From Promethearchaeota archaeon (GTDB taxonomy: Archaea > Asgardarchaeota > Lokiarchaeia > Sigyniarchaeales > SOKP01), in contig JABXKD010000030.1 of the NCBI GenBank assembly GCA_013375475.1, positions 1 through 40,048 of the forward strand: a stretch of DNA of 40,048 nucleotides, given 5' to 3'. Position numbers and translations under genes: made by a program. Positions 31,603-39,876 of the stretch are shown piece after piece. Under the pieces are notes generated by a model, which ran no database searches, was not told the DNA's origin, and worked only from the letters and a program-made list of their open reading frames with translations. Numbering within the stretch: the first letter of the stretch is position 1; the number at the start of each line of letters is the position of its first letter.

Positions 31603-34600
31603 TTACTTTTCCTCTAAAATTTTGGGTTTGAATATGGTAGACACTTCTTTTTTGCCGACTCTTGCCACCCCAATTAACTTGTCAGCAAGTGAATACAACA
31701 CATTTGATGATTTTGGAAGAAACATTAATAATTGAATTGAGTTGTTCTCTAAAGTGGATTTTATCATGTGATACGAAGCTTCTGAATTCTTATCGTCTAA
31801 AAACATTCCTGCTTCGTCAAACATACATAATGGAGACGGTTTAATTTCTTGAAGGGATAAGATTAGACTAATTGAAATCATTGAAATTTGGCCGCCGCTT
31901 AAGGCTGTACAAGATTTTAACTGGTCTTTTGAAATTGCAGCTTTGATATCTACACCCAAATCTTCAAAATTTCCAATTAAATCAAGAGTACAATAAGCTT
32001 TAATATTTGCAGAGCTAAATTTTTGGTTGATTTTAGAATTTAAATCCTTCAGAACTAATTGAAACTTATTGAAATATGTGGTTTCCAGCTTTTTTTCAGT
32101 TTTTATAGCTGCTTTTATATCTCTTTCTATTTCTTTCTGATTTTTAATTATTTCTTTTAAACCTGTTAAAATCTGTTCTTTTTCTATTAGAAGCGAATCG
32201 TCGACATCTAAATAATTTAAAAGTTGTTTATCGATTTTTAGAATGTCTCTATTAATATCTTCTACTGGACGAATTGTGATTCTTTCCTCTTTAATATACT
32301 GCCCGATCTCAGATAAAATGCGTTTTAGATCTTCCCTCTTCATCCCTAATTCATGTTTTAATGAAGATTGCTTAAACATTTCTTGTTCTAAGCTTAATTT
32401 TACTTGAATATGAGCTTTTTCTATCTCACCCTTTTCTTTCTGGACAATGACTTTTCGTGTATGCAATTCAGATATTTTTGTATTAATAGATAGAATCTCA
32501 TCTTCCAAATTTTCTAACTTTCTATAGATTTCAAATGCTTTTTTATCTGACTTCTGGAATTCAGTTTTTTTCGCGTTGTAATTTAGTTTTTCTATGCTTA
32601 ACTTATTCTCATTAAAATTTATGTTATTATTGATTTTCTCTAATGATCCTAGATTATTATTTAGTTTTTCATCCCATTTTTTTAGCTCATTGTTCATATT
32701 ATTTAGTTCGTTCGGAATTTCCTTTATTCTATTGTTCCAATAGAAGAATTCGGGTTCTTTTTGAGCTTCAAGATCTACGATTTTTTTCCCGAGGTTTTTG
32801 ATGTTGTCTTTAATTTCTCCATTTTTTTGTTCTAATGTATAAATCTCATTATACAATTGATTCTTTTTTGAAGTTAACCTTTCTTTTTGCTTGAAATTGA
32901 ATAAGAGGTCGGCAAACGATTCTTTTTTTCTAAATATCTCACCTTGCTGCTTATCAAATTTTGCTTGTTTCACTTTTAATTCTAATATTCTATCGTTAAC
33001 TGATTTAATCTCTTTTTCTAAAAGTTCAGATTGTTCCTTTTGAGTCCCTGCGCTTAATAATCCTTTAAGACGCTTAATATGAGGGCTTTCATAGACGTAT
33101 TTATACGATATAATCTGTTTACCCTGTAACGTCACACACTTGCCCTTGAAAGTGTTTGTTTTATAAAGCTCTTTTGCAGAAAGATTGTCTTTAACAACAA
33201 GACAATTCTTGACCTTCGAATAAATAACCTTTTGAACGTTTACATCGTCATTAACAATTTTAATTAATTCTGCTAGGTAACCTATTACTCCTGTTGCTAA
33301 AATTTTTTGAAATGGAGTAATATTTAACTTCTTTGGAATATAAATATTGCAATAAGCGTTATATTTCTTTTTTAATCTCTCTAACAAATTTAAAGAGTCC
33401 CAATCGCTCGCAATAAAACTATTAAGTAAGCGTTCTCCTAAGACAGATTCAATAGCATAGCTTAACTCATCGTCATATTTTAAATATTCGATTATTGGGC
33501 CTATAACGCGATCATCTAATTCTCTGTTCTTAATTTCTTCCTTGAGAATATTAATATTAGGTGATAAGACGATTTTTCGTTCTCTTAATGCCGTTTGGAG
33601 TACTTTAAACTTTTGCATCCTTTTAGATTTGTCGTATTCTAATCGCTCGATTTCAGCGCCAAAATTTAGGATATTAACTGTTATTTCCTTTAAATCTTTA
33701 TCTAATTGGCTCAGCAAATTGGTAGAGGGATTTTCTAAGAACCATTTATTTTTTTCCAGTTTGTGGTCAATGTCCATCAAACTCTGAAATATATCGTTGA
33801 TATCTTTATTTGTACTTTCAATTCTTTTTTCGTTCTCTTGGATACTTCTTATGTGTTCTTCTTTCTCATTAGTTAAAGTGTTATATTTTTCTAAGAAAGC
33901 TTCATTCTCTTTAATCGTTCTTATAAGATCATTTTGTTCCTTAATCAATTTATCAATGCTGCTCTTAATAGATTGTTTCTTTTTTTTAACTATTTTGATT
34001 TCGTCTTCAAACTTTTGTTTCTGTTTGTTAATCTTTCTTAATAGCTCCTCTAATTCCGAGACATTTCCTGATAGCTCATCCAATTCTTTTTTCGCATTTA
34101 TTTTTTCGTTTTGCCAAGCATTAATTTTATTGACTAATTCTTTTTTTTTATATTCTAATTCTCCAATTTTTTTTGATATTGTGTTAAGGTTGTCATCTAC
34201 TTCAATTACTATTTTTTCTTTTTCTAATATTAAGTTTCGGTACTTTTCAGCGTCTTTAGTTATAGAATTTATTTTATTTTGGCTCTCTTTGAATGATAAC
34301 TCCAAATTCTCAATATCTTTTTGTAAAATATCCTTATTTGCCCATAACAATTCATCGGTATATTTATTTCTAACATCTAATAGTTTCTTTTTCTTATCTA
34401 ACCTTTCTAATTTTGGCGTTAATAAATCCAGGTTAAAGTTTAATGTATTTTTTCTGGTTACTAATGACTGAAATTCCGTATCTAAAGAAAAAACTCCGTT
34501 TTTCTGTTGAAGTATCTCCTCTCTAAGGCCTTTAAGCCCTATACCTTCTTCTAAAAATGAACATAACACGATAGGTTTTAAACTTTTAATAGCATCGATT

Positions 34601-35088
34601 TTACCTTGGCTTACAAATGCGAATTGATTGTCAGGATTAATTTCTAACTCAGTAATAAGTTTTTGAATTTCATTAACATGAACTTTTTTAAAATTTGGGT
34701 CATGCTTAAGTTGAATTTCATAAAAAGGAGATTTTCCTCTTATCACAGTCCTTCTAACTTTAATTATCTCACCTTGAGACTGAATATGAAGCTCAACCAT
34801 AGCATGAGGTTGACCATTTCTAATAAAATCAGACCATTTTTTATAACGCTCATCTCTTTCATTACTACCTAAAGCAAATTTAATAGCTTGAAATATCGAT
34901 GTTTTTCCGCTCCAATTCGGGCCAATAATTAAAATGAAACGAGGAGGTTCCTTTTTTTGTGGAATTAAAAAATCTACTTCGTCTTTTTGAAAAGATAAAA
35001 AGTTTTCTAATATAACTTTGCGAAGAAATACGCTTTTTCCTGTAGAATCTTTTTTAACATTTTCATTTCTTTTAGAAGAAGTAGCCGT
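31603..35088 (-). CDS. smc: SMC chromosome-segregation ATPase
   Basis: About 1160 residues, the normal SMC length. The N-terminal head reads 'LRKVILENFLSFQKDEVDF' then Walker A 'GPNWSGKTS' (residues 56-64, 34897-34923), with Trp where most SMCs have Gly. Long coiled coils flank a hinge (about residues 510-680). The C-terminal head has 'CTALSGGQISMISISLILSL' (signature LSGGQ) and Walker B 'PLCMFDEAGMFLDDKNSEA'. SMC forms a ring with kleisin and ScpB and organises chromosomes. The first in-frame ATG, at 34800, would remove Walker A, so the start must be upstream. The frame is open to 35088, where ACG lies six bases after a clear ribosome site AGGTGA (35095-35100). I take ACG as start; a single-base assembly error is the main alternative. 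Confidence 0.92.
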   Translation of the reverse strand, partial: TATSSKRNENVKKDSTGKSVFLRKVILENFLSFQKDEVDFLIPQKKEPPRFILIIGPNWSGKTSIFQAIKFALGSNERDERYKKWSDFIRNGQPHAMVELHIQSQGEIIKVRRTVIRGKSPFYEIQLKHDPNFKKVHVNEIQKLITELEINPDNQFAFVSQGKIDAIKSLKPIVLCSFLEEGIGLKGLREEILQQKNGVFSLDTEFQSLVTRKNTLNFNLDLLTPKLERLDKKKKLLDVRNKYTDELLWANKDILQKDIENLELSFKESQNKINSITKDAEKYRNLILEKEKIVIEVDDNLNTISKKIGELEYKKKELVNKINAWQNEKINAKKELDELSGNVSELEELLRKINKQKQKFEDEIKIVKKKKQSIKSSIDKLIKEQNDLIRTIKENEAFLEKYNTLTNEKEEHIRSIQENEKRIESTNKDINDIFQSLMDIDHKLEKNKWFLENPSTNLLSQLDKDLKEITVNILNFGAEIERLEYDKSKRMQKFKVLQTALRERKIVLSPNINILKEEIKNRELDDRVIGPIIEYLKYDDELSYAIESVLGERLLNSFIASDWDSLNLLERLKKKYNAYCNIYIPKKLNITPFQKILATGVIGYLAELIKIVNDDVNVQKVIYSKVKNCLVVKDNLSAKELYKTNTFKGKCVTLQGKQIISYKYVYESPHIKRLKGLLSAGTQKEQSELLEKEIKSVNDRILELKVKQAKFDKQQGEIFRKKESFADLLFNFKQKERLTSKKNQLYNEIYTLEQKNGEIKDNIKNLGKKIVDLEAQKEPEFFYWNNRIKEIPNELNNMNNELKKWDEKLNNNLGSLEKINNNINFNENKLSIEKLNYNAKKTEFQKSDKKAFEIYRKLENLEDEILSINTKISELHTRKVIVQKEKGEIEKAHIQVKLSLEQEMFKQSSLKHELGMKREDLKRILSEIGQYIKEERITIRPVEDINRDILKIDKQLLNYLDVDDSLLIEKEQILTGLKEIIKNQKEIERDIKAAIKTEKKLETTYFNKFQLVLKDLNSKINQKFSSANIKAYCTLDLIGNFEDLGVDIKAAISKDQLKSCTALSGGQISMISISLILSLQEIKPSPLCMFDEAGMFLDDKNSEASYHMIKSTLENNSIQLLMFLPKSSNVLYSLADKLIGVARVGKKEVSTIFKPKILEEK

Positions 35089-35106
35089 TCATTTTCACCT
35101 GTTTTA

Positions 35107-36396
35107 TTAGTGTTTTCCAAAAGCTCGTTTTAAATTATCTATCCGTTTTTTTGCCATTTCTAGATTAATTTGAGCCATTTTAGGACTATCGTTCAAAATA
35201 AAGGCGTATTTTGCGAGCAATTTTCTATCATTTTCTTCCAAAGTTTCTTCCTTATTCATTTTATCAATGATAAGTAAAAGCTCACTGTAATTTTTAGAAA
35301 CTGCGTTTTCATATAGTTGGTTAAGCATAAATTCAGAAAATCTCTCTTCTTTTATCTGATTAAGTAGTTCAGTTGAATTATTACTTTCTGTAAGTGCAAC
35401 TCCTTCTTTTTTGAATTTTTTATCCTGATATTCTTGATTTTCATGAACATTATTATACAAAAATTCCATCTTTACCTGTTCTGAAGAAATAGAAGGAATA
35501 TATTCTCCTGATTCTATTAAGTCAATTAATACATCTGTAATTTCATTACTTGATTCATTTAATTCAGAATTAAGAAAATGCTTGAAGATACCCACTTTTA
35601 ATAAATGATTTATATCTTTTACTTCCCAATTAACAGTGTAGTCTACCAGAGTTTTTATGTCAAATACGATTTTGGGATTTTTTTCTGAAAAGTTACGAAA
35701 AATCGTTTCTCTCTCTATTTTATCAACCAAAGGGATTTTTATGAATAGATCAAAAACTTCAAAGATTAACCTCGAATTCGATTCGATATCTTTAATGTTA
35801 TTATTAATCCAGATGAATAATAAACCCTCTTTTATCATACTTTTCTTATCTTTAAACGATGTCATAAACAACTCTAAAAAATTTCTTTCTCTTACTTTGA
35901 CATTGGAAAAATTCTCTTGGTTTATCAAAAATATTCCTCGAATTCTATTCTCTTGAAGTTGATTTTCAGTTGGTCGAGACTCCTCGACATCTTCAGTCGT
36001 ACTTTCCTTAGCTGTTCGATTAACTTGTATTAAATTTTCCAAAATGGATGTAAAGTTGCGGAAAAACTCATCAGGCTTCTTAATTATTTCTTCTTGGTTC
36101 AGATCATAAAAATTTAAATAGTAATTTTTAGAAATTAGTTTTAAATAGTCAACTACATCTGTTCCAACACTTATATTAATCAAAATAGCTCCTTTTGGCT
36201 GGATAAATTTATTATAACTCTGTACGATCGTTTCCTCGTGATTAGTTAACATTATTTTCAAATAATTAATAATATCATTATACTTATCTCGATAAAAAAT
36301 CTCCTCTCTATCAATGTCAATTTCATCTGGTGTAATTACCCGATAGTATTTAGAGAATTCTATACCGTTATCTGTATCCGTCATAGAGAAGTTCAT
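35107..36396 (-). CDS. degenerate AAA+-like protein, first gene of the SMC operon
   Basis: A 429-residue protein that reads as an AAA+ ATPase without a P-loop. 'IQPKGAILINISVGTDVVDY' aligns with PKGVLLYGPPGTGKT, but the GPPGTGKT is replaced by NISVGTDV. 'RGIFLINQENF' stands at Walker B, 'FDLFIKIPLVDKIERETIFR' at the sensor region, and 'DYTVNWEVKDINHLLKVGIF' at the AAA lid. A serine- and acid-rich linker (about 135-155) interrupts the domain, and the C-terminal 130 residues are helical. The stop is 18 bases before the SMC start, so the two belong to one transcript. A non-ATPase scaffold or loader for the SMC ring is a plausible role; this is inference from context. Confidence 0.6.
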   Translation of the reverse strand: MNFSMTDTDNGIEFSKYYRVITPDEIDIDREEIFYRDKYNDIINYLKIMLTNHEETIVQSYNKFIQPKGAILINISVGTDVVDYLKLISKNYYLNFYDLNQEEIIKKPDEFFRNFTSILENLIQVNRTAKESTTEDVEESRPTENQLQENRIRGIFLINQENFSNVKVRERNFLELFMTSFKDKKSMIKEGLLFIWINNNIKDIESNSRLIFEVFDLFIKIPLVDKIERETIFRNFSEKNPKIVFDIKTLVDYTVNWEVKDINHLLKVGIFKHFLNSELNESSNEITDVLIDLIESGEYIPSISSEQVKMEFLYNNVHENQEYQDKKFKKEGVALTESNNSTELLNQIKEERFSEFMLNQLYENAVSKNYSELLLIIDKMNKEETLEENDRKLLAKYAFILNDSPKMAQINLEMAKKRIDNLKRAFGKH

Positions 36397-36623
36397 CTAT
36401 CTGTTATTTATTTTTTTTTAACATTGTTTTCATGGCAATAATCACATAAATATTTAGCGTTTGATTATCTACCGACAAAAACTCACGCATTTAAATATCT
36501 TAATTTAAAATATCAACAGCTTAATTATTTAGATCAACAAGCAGAAGTTAATAATATTATGAGAGGTAAAGAATTTACAAAAATATGGTGTACTAAAAAA
36601 AAAAGAGTGGAAAAATTATTATT

Positions 36624-36878
36624 TTATTTTTTTCCGCCAGTACCATGCATACAGAAAAAACCGCCTTCTAGTTCGTACTTTGGAAATAATCCACAACCAA
36701 AGCAATTACAACCGTTATTTTTAACTTCAGATAATGGTTTTTCAGTTTTTCCACGTGAACAAAACAGTGCATGTGGCTCAAATTCGTTTAATTGATTAGG
36801 TTTGAACGAAGGACAAGGACCACAGAATTTACGACATTCGCTCATACTTTCCTCATCATCAGGAACGGGTTTCGGCAT
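36624..36878 (-). CDS. DUF2769-type cysteine-rich protein
   Basis: The 84-residue protein has nine cysteines in the DUF2769 arrangement: 'CRKFCGPCPSFKPN', 'ALFCSRGKTEKPL', 'NNGCNCFGCGLFPKYELEGG' and 'FFCMHGTGG'. The spacing suggests one or two Fe-S clusters or zinc sites. The family is known mostly from methanogens and other anaerobic archaea, often near redox or methyl-transfer genes; its function is unknown. It stands alone, 160 bases before the ArsR gene on the same strand. The overlapping frame on the other strand (36559-36795) is a shadow. Confidence 0.8.
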   Translation of the reverse strand: MPKPVPDDEESMSECRKFCGPCPSFKPNQLNEFEPHALFCSRGKTEKPLSEVKNNGCNCFGCGLFPKYELEGGFFCMHGTGGKK

Positions 36879-37039
36879 ATTAGTTAAACTTATACTTTGT
36901 TATATCAAGCAACTAATTTTGTTGATTATTAACGAAATAATCATAGTGCCTATTAAATTTAATATTTATAGATTATTAATTTAAAGGGCGTTTAATCATG
37001 ATATATGAGCTTAAATACTATTAAACTAAATTTGAAGCT

Positions 37040-37432
37040 TTAGTTGAAAGCTAAGACTTGATTACATATGTCTAAATAATGCTTAATTTCTTCCTTATAT
37101 AAGTGATAATAAGTAAATTTTTGCTTTTTATATCCCTGTATTATACCTGTCGCAACTAGCTTTCTTAAATGATGAGAAATTGTAGATTGGGACTTATTTA
37201 ATATAGCTTCTAATTCACATACACATCTGTCTTGCTCTTTTAAAGCATTGATGATGATTAGTCGCTCTTTGGATGAAATTGCAGAGGTAAATCTTTCAAT
37301 CACATCTAAATTTTCATCTTCTTCAAAATTTTTACCCAACTCTATTAAATCTTCAATGTATGCATTTGAATTTGAACAATTATCACGTGTACATAATGTT
37401 TTATTAATTTCTAAAGATCTTTTTTGTTTCAT
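37040..37432 (-). CDS. ArsR-family metal(loid)-responsive repressor
   Basis: A 130-residue winged-helix protein: 'AISSKERLIIINALKEQDRC' then 'VCELEAILNKSQSTISHHLR' and 'KLVATGIIQGYKKQKFTYYH' are the recognition helix and wing of ArsR/SmtB proteins. In the metal-sensing alpha-3 helix position it has CVC (Cys70, Cys72), as in the ELCVCDL site of arsenite/cadmium sensors. Two further cysteines near the N-terminus (CTRDNC, Cys14 and Cys19) could complete a thiolate site. Such repressors leave DNA on binding As(III), Cd, Pb, Hg or Zn. It faces the DUF166-HgcA operon across a 175-base region with a shared promoter element. The ATG at 37432, six bases after AGGTG, is preferred to the GTG within that site. 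Confidence 0.88.
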   Translation of the reverse strand: MKQKRSLEINKTLCTRDNCSNSNAYIEDLIELGKNFEEDENLDVIERFTSAISSKERLIIINALKEQDRCVCELEAILNKSQSTISHHLRKLVATGIIQGYKKQKFTYYHLYKEEIKHYLDICNQVLAFN

Positions 37433-37471
37433 AAGAGACACCTTCTTTTTTTCTATATTTTTCTCTTTATA

Positions 37472-37563
37472 AATATTAAGAATAAATCGATAAATATAAA
37501 TCTATAGCATTTAAGGCTTCAATTTTGTTCAAATCGACAACCTTAAATTTGATTCTTAATATT
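37472..37563. promoter_or_regulatory. divergent promoter/operator with 12-bp inverted repeat
   Basis: AATATTAAGAAT (37472-37483) and its exact complement ATTCTTAATATT (37552-37563) flank the gap between the ArsR gene and the DUF166 operon. Each copy lies about 40-45 bases before its start codon, where BRE/TATA elements sit. On each strand, read toward its gene, the element is ATTCTTAATATT followed by T/A, so both promoters share it in the same relative orientation. It could be the core promoter itself or the repressor site over it. Confidence 0.6.
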
Positions 37564-37607
37564 ATATCTCAAGCTCTCGCCATTAAAATTATAACAATTA
37601 AGAAAAA

Positions 37608-38150
37608 ATGGAAGAAATCAACAATCTAAAAGTTGGGATTATTTCAGATGGAAAATATGGTGAAAGAGCCTTTGAGAATATTAAAAGGAAATTTGATACA
37701 ATTTGGATCACAGTACCTGATTTGCCATCTAATCTAATGTTAGATGACGAGATTGAGACTGATATTCCTTTATGCGATATTTATATTTCTTATGTTCGCC
37801 ATCCTGATATTATCTTACAATTAGCCGAGCTTCAAAAACCATTAATTCTTGGTGTTCTCCCTGGTTTTGGTCTTTACGAGCAGGCTAAAGGAATTAATTC
37901 TAAAGTAGTTCACGCACCCACAATGTGTTCTTTAGAAAGTAATACTGGAATAAAGCAAATAGATCTTTTTACATCTTTTTATGGCAATCCGATTTATGAG
38001 ACTAAAATTGATCAAAATGGAGTGATTGAAGAAATTTCTGTAAAACGCTCCTCCTTATGTGGATCATCTGAAGCAGGTGCTAATTTTTTGATTAAGAAAC
38101 AACTTAGTGAAGAGAATCTTCAAAATAAACTTATTAAAAAAAAGGACTGA
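37608..38150 (+). CDS. DUF166 family protein
   Basis: The 180-residue protein starts 'LKVGIISDGKYGERAFENIK' and continues 'FDTIWITVPDLPSN', 'DIYISYVRHPDIILQLAELQ' and 'KPLILGVLPGFGLYEQAK'. The conserved cysteine positions are 'HAPTMCSLES' (Cys107) and 'RSSLCGSSEAGA' (Cys151). This matches DUF166 (COG1810) as I remember it, an archaeal family of unknown function that is common in methanogens. The two cysteines may bind a metal or Fe-S cluster. It is shorter than some members (about 200). It ends 5 bases before the methyltransferase/HgcA fusion, so they are co-transcribed; a function in corrinoid activation or methyl delivery is my inference. Confidence 0.75.
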   Translation: MEEINNLKVGIISDGKYGERAFENIKRKFDTIWITVPDLPSNLMLDDEIETDIPLCDIYISYVRHPDIILQLAELQKPLILGVLPGFGLYEQAKGINSKVVHAPTMCSLESNTGIKQIDLFTSFYGNPIYETKIDQNGVIEEISVKRSSLCGSSEAGANFLIKKQLSEENLQNKLIKKKD

Positions 38151-38155
38151 TAATT

Positions 38156-39823
38156 ATGGCAGTATTATATATGCGCAAATTAGAGCAGGAACCAGAATCA
38201 TACGACTCTAAATTTACAACCCTTACAAAAGGTGTTAATTTAGAAGTTAGAGATTGGATACTTGATAGAATAGGTACTTCAAAATCTATCTTAGAGTTAG
38301 GATGTGGAACTGGAAGCCTTGCGACTCAAATGGCACTAAAACAGAATAACGTTCTAGCGATTGATATAAATTTTCAGATGATCAATTTTGCAATGCAGAA
38401 TTATCCTTCTGATCTAAAAGATGGTACGCTTCTATACCAGACTGGGACGTTTACAAACATGCCAGTGAGTGAAAATTCTCAGGATATAATAGTTAGTACT
38501 TTTATGTTATCTGAACTTCGACCTTTTGAGCAACAGATCTTCCTTAGAAATGCTTGGAAAGTATTAAAACCAAGTGGTCGGTTGATTGTAGCTGCTGAAT
38601 TTGTACCTAATGGTTTCTGGAAATTACTGTTTAAAATAAAAAGATGGAGATATAAAAAAAAGCTTAGACGACTTAAGTTAAGAAGCACTTTTCTCTTGAA
38701 ATGGTTCTTTAGATATATAGAACCAATTGGATTTAAAATAAATGCAAAAAAGGATTGGAAACATGGAACTATTCAAGCCCTTGAACTAGTAAAGATGGAT
38801 GATAAAGAATCAAACGAACCGGGATATTACCAACCTGAGCAAAAAAAATTCAAAGGTATTATTTCGCAGTTAAGAATATATCGCTGTATTTATACCGGAC
38901 AGGTGGATCTCGTTCCAATAGATCCTGGTCTTTACAAATCAGGAAATCCTGATAAAACTTCTCCTATCGTTGTTACCGCAAACTATGAATTTACTTTTAT
39001 CAAAGTAATGAGAGATTTGAAAGGTCTTGACGCTTGGGTGTTATGTGTTGATTCCAATGGTATAAATGTATGGTGTGCTGCAAGAGGGAACGATTTTGGA
39101 AATAATCAACTAATAGAGGCAGTTGAAGCTACTGGATTAAAAAATATTACTGAGAAAAAAACTTTAATTCTCCCACAACTATCTGCGGGAGGTGTAGCTA
39201 CTCCGGAGTTACAGAAAAAAAATAAAGAATTCCCCTTCCGAGTGGTGTTTGGACCCGTGTGGTCTAAAGACTTACCTGATTTTATAAAAAATAGACCTGC
39301 TCGAAAACCAGATAAAATGAAGCTTGCTAAATTTACGTTAAAGCATCGTTTTCGCGGATTTATTACTCACACAACCTTTCTACTCCGAAAAATATTTCTA
39401 TTGCCCTTGTTTGCATTATTCCTGATTCTATTTGCTTTAAGTTTAATAGGATTGTTCGATAAATTATGGTGGGTTGGCGAACTTTTACTTTGGGTAATAA
39501 TTTCGAACATTTTAATAACATTTTTATTTCCCATATCTAAATTTACGCGGAGATTTATATATAAAGGGATTTTCTTTGGGACATTAAATTCTATTGCCCT
39601 GGGAGTTTTAACTTATTACCTTCATAATTCAATAGTCTATATGCTAATGAGCATCGCATTTTTCTTTTGGGTTTCGTTTTTCTCTACAATGTCATTAAGT
39701 GGCTTTACGATGGCTACGAGTCCAAGTGAAATTCAAGAAGAATATCCAATTTTTAGTATCATAAATAAAATTTTATTAACAATTAGTTTGATTTCAATGG
39801 TGGTTGGAATCATTTTACTGTAA
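38156..39823 (+). CDS. hgcA: SAM methyltransferase fused to HgcA-like membrane corrinoid protein
   Basis: Residues 1-210 are a class I SAM methyltransferase: motif I 'ILELGCGTGSLA' (45-56), 'VLAIDINFQMI' (66-76), 'IIVSTFMLSELRP' (111-123), 'LKPSGRLIVAAEF' (137-149). Residues 225-380 match the HgcA corrinoid domain: 'GNPDKTSPIVVTANYEFTFI', then 'GINVWCAARGNDFGN' (Cys307, the cap-helix cysteine that would be the lower Co ligand), then 'ILPQLSAGGVATPEL' and 'FRVVFGPVWSKDLPDFI'. From about 405 there are five membrane helices; 'STMSLSGFTMATSPSEIQEE' before the last matches the HgcA tail ('NFTGSSTFTSLSGV'). HgcA transfers a methyl group from Co to Hg(II). The typical NVWCAAGK motif reads NVWCAARG, so substrate and methylation of mercury are not certain. 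The methyltransferase fusion could supply or remove a methyl group. Confidence 0.85.
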   Translation: MAVLYMRKLEQEPESYDSKFTTLTKGVNLEVRDWILDRIGTSKSILELGCGTGSLATQMALKQNNVLAIDINFQMINFAMQNYPSDLKDGTLLYQTGTFTNMPVSENSQDIIVSTFMLSELRPFEQQIFLRNAWKVLKPSGRLIVAAEFVPNGFWKLLFKIKRWRYKKKLRRLKLRSTFLLKWFFRYIEPIGFKINAKKDWKHGTIQALELVKMDDKESNEPGYYQPEQKKFKGIISQLRIYRCIYTGQVDLVPIDPGLYKSGNPDKTSPIVVTANYEFTFIKVMRDLKGLDAWVLCVDSNGINVWCAARGNDFGNNQLIEAVEATGLKNITEKKTLILPQLSAGGVATPELQKKNKEFPFRVVFGPVWSKDLPDFIKNRPARKPDKMKLAKFTLKHRFRGFITHTTFLLRKIFLLPLFALFLILFALSLIGLFDKLWWVGELLLWVIISNILITFLFPISKFTRRFIYKGIFFGTLNSIALGVLTYYLHNSIVYMLMSIAFFFWVSFFSTMSLSGFTMATSPSEIQEEYPIFSIINKILLTISLISMVVGIILL

Positions 39824-39876
39824 TAATAAATAATACAAAAAAATAAAAGGAAATTGATATATAAGAGGTATGATCA

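Noticed and set aside
33797..34471. 224-residue plus-strand frame that looks like a membrane protein
   Set aside because: It is antisense to the SMC coiled coil; Lys/Glu codons read in reverse give Phe, Leu and Ser. No start signal.
36559..36795. 78-residue plus-strand frame
   Set aside because: It is opposite the DUF2769 gene, whose ordered cysteines make the minus strand the coding one.
38156..39823. Assignment of the corrinoid domain to CdhD or CdhE
   Set aside because: The cap-helix NVWC motif, the C-terminal membrane helices and the following ferredoxin fit HgcA; CdhD/CdhE lack membrane helices.
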